This document shows positions 1-9,003 of a stretch of 64,000 bases of DNA, in pieces; positions within the stretch are counted from its first letter, which is position 1, and each line of letters starts with the position of its first letter. Source of the stretch: Daphnia pulex (lineage: Eukaryota; Arthropoda; Branchiopoda; Diplostraca; Daphniidae); the NCBI RefSeq assembly GCF_021134715.1, contig NC_060018.1, positions 12,665,501 to 12,729,500 on the forward strand, in the 5' to 3' direction. The notes under the pieces are model-generated. The model was not told the origin of the DNA, ran no database searches, and saw only the letters and a program-made list of their open reading frames with translations. The translations under genes were made by a program, and so were the position numbers.

Positions 1-1612
1 GAGCCAAAACGGTAGTGAGAACGATGGACCTGCCGTTTCGCGTCACTGAGCGGATGACGTTGAGCAGCGTCTCCTCGCGGTAGACAACGTCAAATAAAGG
101 ACGGAGAAGAAGAAGGGATGGGGGCTGAGTCCGAGGAAGCAAAAGATGAGGTGAACGACGTGGTAGACAATCTCCGTGTCCGTGCAGATTTGTCTGACGC
201 TCCGCTGGAATGTCCCGGCGTTGGCCATGATGCTCAGCAGATGGACGCCCTTCAACACTACCGTGGCGGTGCCAAGGAGCATCAGTGTGGGTTGAGGGCC
301 GGCTGAGCAAATAAGCCGGAGGATGACTGTCATGACGAGTCCTAATAACCGACGGTTTGGGTAACGTGATGGCCACAGCGGCTGATAGGAGCATGACGGC
401 CCAGATGAGACCTGAATTAATAAACGAAAAAGATCGTTGAAAAGATGGAAATGGGAGTCACTGTTTAAAGGTGTGCAGACCTGAGAGGTGAGTGCGAGGA
501 TCAGGAGCCGGTCCGTCAGTGTCAAACGGGTAAAAGAAGGCGACAATCAAGTTGATAATTACGGACAAATTGAAGAGGATTTGACTCCAGATGGACATGT
601 GCGAGCTGACCCAAAAGAGAAACGGCTGTCCGGGCAATTTCTTCTGCCATTTCATCTCGTCAAACATGTCGTCGACTCCTTCGAAGAAGGCGACCACTTT
701 CGATCCCTGGTCGTCGCGCTCCGCCGTGTGGAAGACGCGCACTTTCGTTTCGTTGGTCAAATACTCGCACATTTCCGGAATGGGGAAGACAATCTGCTCC
801 ATCGTCCGGTCGTGACGGACAATTTCGATTTGCGCCGTGTGATTGGCGTAGTACTGCAGGGCCGCATCACCACTGACTCCGTCCACTGGCGGCGGTTTCA
901 TCAGGGCGGCCAATTCTTTGTTGTGCTGCGCCAACTGGTGTCACAAAATGTAAATGTTGTGGCCGACTTCTTTGGGACTAGCCGCCTCTTCTCCACCGAC
1001 CAAACTTTTCTGATAGGCTTAGCAGGCAACGTCCACTAATTGGCGAGGATTCATGTTGTACAGGATCCTTTCCGCGTTCTCGCTGTCGCCACGACTCTCC
1101 ATGACGGCCAGCAACAACTTGGAGGCGTTGTTTTTCAACTCCAAAACAAGATCCATTCTCCGTTGTCCTAAATAATTGATACAATAATTATTAGAATCAA
1201 ATGGAATGAAAGGAAATTGTTACCTAATGGATTGATGTCGGTAAGAAGAAGAGCCGTGATGATGTCCAGTCCATTCGACTCGTGAGTGGCGATGCAGTTT
1301 TGGTTTTCGTGACAAGGTCCTTGGCAATATTCCGTCAATGTTTCCAGGGTTTGGTTGATGAGGGTGACGTTGTGCTCATTAATGTAGAGGCCGAGCTGAC
1401 CCAGTTCGCCCGTCGTCGATCCGCAAATGCAGTCGAGGAACATGAGTGTCTATGACACTAAATTGTAACTGTTTTTGTTGGACTGGGCCCGCAAAAAGTT
1501 CTGCAGGTCTCGATTGTGATTCTCACACAGCAACTGCAGGAAGCGGAAGACGGGCAGCATTACCAGAACCTTGGCGGACAACTTGGACTCCATGTCCGAA
1601 TCAGTTGCCGTA
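1..1612 (-). pseudogene. Inositol 1,4,5-trisphosphate receptor fragment, copy 1
   Basis: Read on the minus strand this encodes the late coupling domain and first membrane helices of an IP3 receptor, the ER calcium-release channel. Diagnostic segments are [71 protein letters not shown] and FFYPF. Introns are retained (for example near 1165-1225), so it is an unprocessed copy. It is dead: stop codons lie in frame at about 1450-1452, 1019-1021 and 941-943, and a 2-bp deletion near 331 breaks the frame in the membrane region. The pore filter and C-terminal tail are absent from the window. The family call is secure; the position in the ancestral gene is inferred by homology. Confidence 0.9.
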
Positions 1613-1662
1613 GTTAACTTTAAGGGCGAATTAAATTTATTTTTGTAAGAATTTTAATATAA

Positions 1663-1905
1663 TCACGAATTCAAGTTTTGTTGTACCGATTTGGGTTGTT
1701 GTTGTTGTCTCACCAAGTCCTCCAGCGTCAAGTTGACACTACTCAGCGTCGTTGTAGTCGAATCATCCAGCCTGGAGCTGTTCCACGAGTCACTGTAAGG
1801 ATCCATGCGCTTCCCTACAGTGACGTTACCGTTTGAAGCTCTTGTGGACATCATGCGTTGATGTTTCATCTTCATGTCGTACGGGAAATGATCCTTCATT
1901 TCATG
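1663..1905 (-). other. Unassigned open stretch between Hsp90 and IP3-receptor fragments
   Basis: Between the acidic Hsp90 linker and the IP3-receptor part lies about 80 codons in one frame. They are rich in Ser, Thr, Asp and Gln and end with a short Gln-rich tract. I do not recognise it. It may be a divergent IP3-receptor linker or a third fragment. It recurs at about 6612-6855 in copy 2. Confidence 0.4.
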
Positions 1906-2766
1906 GGAATGGACCTGGTCCGATACCACTTCGACCTTTGGTTTCTCCTCGTTCTCATCCTTCTTTTCCTCCTCCTCAGCCTCATCGTCGCACTTCCTTG
2001 TCGCGCTACTTCTCAACCAATAGCTTGATTGGGTAGCAAATGAACTGTGAGTTCTTCTTGACAACCTCCTTGACTTTCTTCTCCTCCAGGTATTCCATCG
2101 GATCTTCCTGTCAATAAAGAAAAAAACAGGCATGAGCATATTGGAAATTATGCCAATGAAGACAAAGAACATACCTACAAGTGGAGGACAATCTTGGTTC
2201 CTCTACCCATGGGTTCTCTGTGATCAGGCTTAGGCTTGATGGTGAAAGAACCACCAGCTGAAGATTCCCAAACATACTGCTCATCATCATTGTGCTAGGA
2301 ATGAACTGTCACCTTATCGGCAACCAGGTAAGCAGAGTAGGAACCCACACCAAACTGACCAATCATGGAGATGTCAGCTCCGGCAGAGAGGCCTTCCATG
2401 AAAGCTTTAGTTCCAGACTTGGCAATAGTACCCAAGTTGTTAACCAAATCAGCCTTGATCATGCCGATACCACTAAAGAGAAACAGAACAGTCAAATTCG
2501 TGTTCAAATAGGAGGAACTAAATTTCTCAACTTACGTATCCATGAGAGTGAGTCATTCTTGTTGGGGACAATCTTGATTTTAAGATCCTTGCCGCTGTCC
2601 AACTTGCTTGGGTCAGTCAGGGATTCATAATGGATCTTGTCTAGGGCATCTGAGCAGTTGGAGATCAACTATAGAAGGTGTTGATAATCAAGCTCATAAG
2701 CTGAGCAATCTTGGCCTGGAATGTCAAAGTCTCAGCTTCATCTCCCATTTGAACTTCTCCAGGCAT
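1906..2766 (-). pseudogene. Hsp90 N-terminal fragment, copy 1
   Basis: The minus strand starts with [12 protein letters not shown] and continues through [13 protein letters not shown], then [55 protein letters not shown] and the charged linker. This is the ATPase domain of cytosolic Hsp90. A ~62-nt intron with GTAAGT and TTTAG ends is kept (about 2475-2536), and an intron-like acceptor lies directly before the ATG. Lesions: a deletion removes the NKEIFLREL region and shifts the frame. Lys-to-stop changes precede HNDDEQY and follow [10 protein letters not shown], and a further stop sits in the EK-RD segment of the linker. No functional chaperone can be made. Confidence 0.9.
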
Positions 2767-2903
2767 CTAAAAAGGGAAAGGAAAATATTTCAGTAAGAAA
2801 TGTTTGTCAATTGTGGTAGATTGCACTCACAAATTGAAATTCTACATACTATCTATGGACTTGAGGCATACCAAAAAATGTGTAAATAACCAATTTGTTT
2901 GTC

Positions 2904-2963
2904 TAAACCAGTAGTAAAACTGGTAAAATTGTCTAAACCAGTAGTAAAACTGGTAAAACTTAC
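2904..2963. repeat. 30-bp direct tandem repeat, two units
   Basis: The unit beginning TTGTCTAAACCAGTAG occurs twice head to tail here but only once at the matching place in copy 2 (about 7829-7860). It therefore expanded, or contracted in the other copy, after the large duplication. Confidence 0.85.
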
Positions 2964-3135
2964 TTTGCTTTTAAACGTAAACAACAAACAAACCCGACGC
3001 TTTTCTGTTCACGTTGGGTGGGGATCTACATGTATACAAGGCCGCCGGGCAGTCGTAAAAACTGCCACCAAATTCGCTTCTTGTTAGGCCTGCAAACTAT
3101 AGCTTTTGGGTTGACACACATCAAGCCGGGAAAGT

Positions 3136-3590
3136 GAGCCCGTTCGACTTTGAATCGCTGTGTAAAAAATACAGCTATTAGTATATCTTCATGTGATCCA
3201 TTTTGAAGCCCTTTCTTTGTTTAATCTCTTTCATACAAAAATTTTCGTGATAAGTAACACATTTACGTAAATTTTGTATTAATGTTTAGTGTCGTTTTGA
3301 ATTTGCAGTTTGAATTGCAGCGGTGGCGTTTCGAAACTGAGCCCCGTTTGACTTAGAATCGCTGTTTTAAAAAATGAATATATTATATCTTCGTAAAATG
3401 TGATCCATTTTAAAGAGATTTCTTTGTTCAATCTAATGCCTACAAAAATTTGCGTGATTGGTGTCACAATTACGTAAATTTAAGTGTCTAATTACTGCAA
3501 TTGAATTTTGCAGTTTGAATTGCAGCGGTGGCGTGTCGAAACTGAGCCTCCTTCGACTGTGACTAGAATCCCTACGGGAAAATGAGGGAG
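3136..3590 (+). repeat. ~204-bp tandem repeat, copy-1 array (two full units plus partial)
   Basis: Units begin GAGCCC.TT.GACTT.GAATCGCTG and end GCAGCGGTGGCGT.TCGAAACT. Unit starts fall near 3136 and 3340, with a truncated third at about 3544. No coding frame runs through it. It lies upstream (minus-strand sense) of the Hsp90 fragment start. Confidence 0.8.
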
Positions 3591-4398
3591 TGTGCATAAT
3601 ACATTTTGGGGGGTTAGGGGTAAGGTTATATATAGGTTAAGTATTTTTTCGCGCAATGTAGGGTCGGTAGGGTGATTGCTTGGCGCTTATTATAGACATC
3701 ATTTTGGGGTGTAACTGTAATCCAGGAGCACGCCTAAGTATTTTTTTTTTTTCGGTTTACCTTTTGACCAGTTTCACAACTTGTATCATTTGGATCCCTA
3801 TCATGTTGGAATTGAAGCCATTTAATGCACCTTTAGAAAGCCGGACTATCTAGGCAACAAATTTTGTTTTCTAATGAAGAGAGGGCAGAATTTTCTTCAA
3901 CTCACTTATAGATTAGCGAAGTGTGATTTATGGATCAACTTAGTCGAGTAGCCTAGTGAATTTCTTACTGAAGCATTTTAAGTCGCATTCTAATTTATGC
4001 AACCAACTCCGCGGATTATCCTCCACGAATAACCAATTCCATTCGTCATCATTTATCTAAAATCATTTCTCATGACCAAAATGTTAAGCTCTATGTAGTA
4101 CCGCTTTTCTATTGGAAACTCGGTGTCGTTGTATAGCTGTCACAAGCAGGGGTATGGAGAGAAATCGAACAAAGTTTTAATACAGCAAACCGCGATTGGT
4201 TGTATTAAATTTTAACTCTTAACACGTAGTTCTACAATGCCAGGAATGAGGGAGCAACACAATGAAGTGAAGCCATGATTTTAAGACCATAAGACTAATT
4301 TTATCATATGAATGCCCTCATTCCAGTTCGCCAAAAACGCTGAAATAACAACAATTTAGAGAAACTGAGTTTGTGTTTTAGAACAGTATTTGACACGT
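3591..4398. other. Unique spacer between duplicated copies, no gene seen
   Basis: AT-rich sequence with a short poly-T run near 3740. I see no open frame with family resemblance and no structured RNA. It joins the end of the 204-bp repeat to the Hsp90 C-terminal fragment. Confidence 0.6.
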
Positions 4399-4857
4399 TT
4401 AATCGCCTTTCTCCAGCGAGAAGCATTTTCATCATTCTCCAATGGCGGCATCTCTTCTTCGGCTTTGGCTTCCTCACCACCAGCAGGGACATCATCTTCA
4501 TCGATACCCAAACCCAATTTCATCATGTGGTAGATGCGAGAAGCATGGACGTCTGGCTCTTCCAGGGAGAAACCAGATGACAGCAGAGAGGTTTCAAACA
4601 GCAACATGACCAAATCCTTGACGGCTTTGTCGTTCTTGTCAGCCTCTGCTTTGACGCGCAGGGCTTCGACGATGGGATGGTCGGAGTTGATTTCCAAGTG
4701 CTTCTTGGCGGCCATATAATCCATGGTGGAGGTATCCCTCAAAGCCTGAGCCTTCACTTCATGATACGCTCCATGTTGGCGGTCCAGCCGTACTGGGAGG
4801 TGACGATACAGCAGGGAGACTTGAAAATGACGACCATCTCGACTTTCTTGTCCGTTT
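4399..4857 (-). pseudogene. Hsp90 C-terminal fragment
   Basis: Minus-strand frames give [21 protein letters not shown], then (after a 5-bp insertion that shifts the frame near 4760) [38 protein letters not shown] and an acidic tail. This is the dimerisation end of cytosolic Hsp90. The terminal MEEVD peptide, which binds TPR co-chaperones, is destroyed: one base is lost after ASR, so the frame runs past the original stop into [13 protein letters not shown] stretch before SPCCIV is also deleted. It lies immediately downstream (minus sense) of the copy-2 IP3-receptor fragment, completing an Hsp90-N / IP3R / Hsp90-C sandwich. Confidence 0.88.
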
Positions 4858-4905
4858 CTTGTGGCAAAAATAAAAGAATTTCAATATGGAACATGGAAAA
4901 CTTAC

Positions 4906-6563
4906 ATGAAACTGAAATACCCGATGATGGAGAACATGAAGACTAGGATGAGAGCCAAAACGGTAGTGAGAACGATGGACCTGCCGTTTCGCGTCACTGA
5001 GCGGATGACGTTGAGCAGCGTCTCCTCGCGGTAGACAACGTCAAATAAAGGACGGAGAAGAAGAAGGGATGGGGGCTGAGTCCGAGGAAGCAAAAGATGA
5101 GGTAAACGACGTGGTAGACAATCTCCGTGTCCGTGCAGATTTGTCTGACGCTCCGCTGGAATGTCCCGGCGTTGGCCATGATGCTCAGCAGATGGACGCC
5201 CTTCAACACTACCGTGGCGGTGCCAAGGAGCATCAGTGTGGGTTGAGGGCCGGCTGAGCAAATAAGCCGGAGGATGACTGTCATGACGAGAGTCCTAATA
5301 ACCGACGGTTTGGGTAACGTGATGGCCACAGCGGCTGATAGGAGCATGACGGCCCAGATGAGACCTGAATTAATAAACGAAAAAGATCGTTGAAAAGATG
5401 GAAATGGGAGTCACTGTTTAAAGGTGTGCAGACCTGAGAGGTGAGTGCGAGGATCAGGAGCCGGTCCGTCAGTGTCAAACGGGTAAAAGAAGGCGACAAT
5501 CAAGTTGATAATTACGGACAAATTGAAGAGGATTTGACTCCAGATGGACATGTGCGAGCTGACCCAAAAGAGAAACGGCTGTCCGGGCAATTTCTTCTGC
5601 CATTTCATCTCGTCAAACATGTCGTCGACTCCTTCAAAGAAAGGAAGCGGTCACTTTCGATCCCTGGTCGTCGCGCTCCGCCGTGTGGAAGACGCGCACT
5701 TTCGTTTCGTTGGTCGCACATTTCCGGAATGGGGAAGACAATCTGCTCCATCGTCCGGTCGTGACGGACAATTTCGATTTGCGCCGTGTGATTGGCGTAG
5801 TACTGCAGGGCCGCATCACCACTGACTCCGTCCACTGGCGGCGGTTTCATCAGGGCGGCCAATTCTTTGTTGTGCTGCGCCAACTGGTGTCACAAAATGT
5901 AAATGTTGTGGCCGACTTCTTTGGGACTAGCCGCCTCTTCTCCACCGACCAAACTTTTCTGATAGGCTTAGCAGGCAACGTCCACTAATTGGCGAGGATT
6001 CATGTTGTACAGGATCCTTTCCGCGTTCTCGCTGTCGCCACGACTCTCCATGACGGCCAGCAACAACTTGGAGGCGTTGTTTTTCAACTCCAAAACAAGA
6101 TCCATTCTCCGTTGTCCTAAATAATTGATACAATAATTATTAGAATCAAATGGAATGAAAGGAAATTGTTACCTAATGGATTGATGTCGGTAAGAAGAAG
6201 AGCCGTGATGATGTCCAGTCCATTCGACTCGTGAGTGGCGATGCAGTTTTGGTTTTCGTGACAAGGTCCTTGGCAATATTCCGTCAATGTTTCCAGGGTT
6301 TGGTTGATGAGGGTGACGTTGTGCTCATTAATGTAGAGGCCGAGCAGACCCAGTTCGCCCGTCGTCGATCCGCAAATGCAGTCGAGGAACATGAGTGTCT
6401 ATGACACTAAATTGTAACTGTTTTTGTTGGACTGGGCCCGCAAAAAGTTCTGCAGGTCTCGATTGTGATTCTCACACAGCAACTGCAGGAAGCGGAAGAC
6501 GGGCAGCATTACCAGAACCTTGGCGGACAACTTGGACTCCATGTCCGAATCAGTTGCCGTAGT
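4906..6563 (-). pseudogene. Inositol 1,4,5-trisphosphate receptor fragment, copy 2
   Basis: Same IP3-receptor region as 1-1612, but extending further: it ends [20 protein letters not shown] and a membrane helix ending IIGYFSF, followed by a good splice donor (GTAAGT) at 4905. The three stop codons of copy 1 are present at matching places (about 6399-6401, 5968-5970, 5890-5892). Copy 2 is intact where copy 1 lost 2 bp (near 5289). It has its own lesions: an 8-bp deletion near 5717 and a rewritten block at 5636-5660, both in the segment before the first membrane helix. The conserved pore sequence of the family is not present. Confidence 0.9.
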
Positions 6564-8480
6564 TAACTTTAAGGGCGAATTAAATTTATTTTTGTAAGAA
6601 TTTTAATATAATCACGAATTCAAGTTTTGTTGTACCGATTTGGGTTGTTGTTGTTGTCTCACCAAGTCCTCCAGCGTCGAGTTGACACTACTCAGCGTCG
6701 TTGTAGTCGAATCATCCAGCCTGGAGCTGTTCCACGAGTCACTGTAAGGATCCATGCGCTTCCCTACAGTGACGTTACCGTTTGAAGCTCTTGTGGACAT
6801 CATGCGTTGATGTTTCATCTTCATGTCGTACGGGAAATGATCCTTCATTTCATGGGAATGGACCTGGTCCGATACCACTTCGACCTTTGGTTTCTCCTCG
6901 TTCTCATCCTTCTTTTCCTCCTCCTCAGCCTCATCGTCGCACTTCCTTGTCGCGCTACTTCTCAACCAATAGCTTGATTGGGTAGCAAATGAACTGTGAG
7001 TTCTTCTTGACTTTCTTCTCCTCCAGGTATTCCATCGGATCTTCCTGTCAATAAAGAAAAAAACAGGCATGAGCATATTGGAAATTATGCCAATGAAGAC
7101 AAAGAACATACCTACAAGTGGAGGACAATCTTGGTTCCTCTACCCATGGGTTCTCTGTGATCAGGCTTGATGGTGAAAGAACCACCAGCTGAAGATTCCC
7201 AAACATACTGCTCATCATCATTGTGCTAGGAATGAACTGTCACCTTATCGGCAACCAGGTAAGCAGAGTAGGAACCCACACCAAACTGACCAATCATGGA
7301 GATGTCAGCTCCGGCAGAGAGGCCTTCCATGAAAGCTTTAGTTCCAGACTTGGCAATAGTACCCAAGTTGTTAACCAAATCAGCCTTGATCATGCCGATA
7401 CCACTAAAGAGAAACAGAACAGTCAAATTCGTGTTCAAATAGGAGGAACTAAATTTCTCAACTTACGTATCCATGAGAGTGAGTCATTCTTGTTGGGGAC
7501 AATCTTGATTTTAAGATCCTTGCCGCTGTCCAACTTGCTTGGGTCAGTCAGGGATTCATAATGGATCTTGTCTAGGGCATCTGAGCAGTTGGAGATCAAC
7601 TATAGAAGGTGTTGATAATCAAGCTCATAAGCTGAGCAATCTTGGCCTGGAATGTCAAAGTCTCAGCTTCATCTCCCATTTGAACTTCTCCAGGCATCTA
7701 AAAAGGGAAAGGAAAATATTTCAGTAAGAAATGTTTGTCAATTGTGGTAGATTGCACTCACAAATTGAAATTCTACATACTATCTATGGACTTGAGGCAT
7801 ACCAAAAAATGTGTAAATAACCAATTTGTTTGTCTAAACCAGTAGTAAAACTGGTAAAACTTACTTTGCTTTTAAACGTAAACAACAAACAAACCCGACG
7901 CTTTTCTGTTCACGTTGGGTGGGGATCTACATGTATACAAGGCCGCCGGGCAGTCGTAAAAACTGCCACCAAATTCGCTTCTTGTTAGGCCTGCAAACTA
8001 TAGCTTTTGGGTTGACACACATCAAGCCGGGAAAGTGAGCCCGTTCGACTTTGAATCGCTGTGTAAAAAATACAGCTATTAGTATATCTTCATGTGATCC
8101 ATTTTGAAGCCCTTTCTTTGTTTAATCTCTTTCATACAAAAATTTTCGTGATAAGTAACACATTTACGTAAATTTTGTATTAATGTTTAGTGTCGTTTTG
8201 AATTTGCAGTTTGAATTGCAGCGGTGGCGTTTCGAAACTGAGCCCCGTTTGACTTAGAATCGCTGTTTTAAAAAATGAATATATTATATCTTCGTAAAAT
8301 GTGATCCATTTTAAAGAGATTTCTTTGTTCAATCTAATGCCTACAAAAATTTGCGTGATTGGTGTCACAATTACGTAAATTTAAGTGTCTAATTACTGCA
8401 ATTGAATTTTGCAGTTTGAATTGCAGCGGTGGCGTGTCGAAACTGAGCCTCCTTCGACTGTGACTAGAATCCCTACGGGA
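4952..8480. repeat. Segmental tandem duplication, copy 2
   Basis: This is the second copy of 1-3590. Relative to copy 1 it lacks 8 bp near 5717, 12 bp near 7011, 6 bp near 7168 and one 30-bp unit near 7835, and it has a small substituted block near 5636-5660. Otherwise the match includes introns and non-coding flank, so it arose by DNA duplication and not by retroposition. Confidence 0.95.
6856..7697 (-). pseudogene. Hsp90 N-terminal fragment, copy 2
   Basis: Counterpart of 1906-2766 with the same premature stops and the same missing NKEIFLREL segment. It differs by a 6-bp deletion near 7168 and a 12-bp in-frame deletion in the charged linker near 7011. The retained small intron is at about 7406-7467. 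Shared stops show that it was already dead when the duplication happened. Confidence 0.9.
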
Positions 8481-8727
8481 AACTGAGCCCCGTTTGACTT
8501 AGAATCGCTGTTTTAAAAAATAAATCTATTATATCTTCGTAAAATGTGATCCATTTTAAAGAGATTTCTTTGTTTAATCTAATGCCTACAAAAATTTGCG
8601 TGATTGGTGTCACAATTACGTAAATTTAAGTGTCTAATTACTGCAATTGAATTTCGCAGTTTGAATTGCAGCGGTGGCGTGTCGAAACTGAGCCTCCTTC
8701 GACTGTGACTAGAATCCCTACGGGAAA
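8037..8727 (+). repeat. ~204-bp tandem repeat, copy-2 array (extra unit)
   Basis: Same unit as 3136-3590, with starts near 8037, 8241 and 8445, then a further full unit at about 8486-8690 followed by another GAGCCTCCTTCGACTG partial. The extra unit begins where similarity with copy 1 stops, so the array seems to sit at the duplication boundary. Confidence 0.8.
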
Positions 8728-9003
8728 TTTTTTGTACAAGTTTTTTAATATAGTACCATTGAAAGAAATTATCTGTATTAAATTGCAAAAAAAACAGTTA
8801 AAACCAAATGGCCCCTCAAGTTCACTTTTGTCAGAATTTAAAATTAAACCGTGAATAAACTCGAGATATGGCTTTCAGTCTTTATAGAAGAGGAAATTAA
8901 CATTGAGATATTGAACTCAACAACAAAAATTGCCTTTTAAAAACACGGTGGAGGGAAGCTTAAGCTTTTAAAAAACAAACAATACAAATTAAAGGGGAAA
9001 AAA

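Larger units (their letters stand above)
1..3590. repeat. Segmental tandem duplication, copy 1
   Basis: This stretch is nearly identical to 4952-8480, with a period of about 4.95 kb at the left end. Small indels separate the copies. Copy 1 has an extra 30-bp tandem unit at about 2904-2963 and lacks 2 bp near 331. The similarity ends abruptly near 3590, just after the sequence CCTACGGGAAA. The left edge is cut by the window, so the real repeat unit may be longer. It contains IP3-receptor and Hsp90 pseudogene pieces on the minus strand. Confidence 0.95.

Noticed and set aside
118-306. Plus-strand frames over the IP3-receptor fragments
   Set aside because: They are antisense to the clearly homologous minus-strand frame and have no resemblance of their own.
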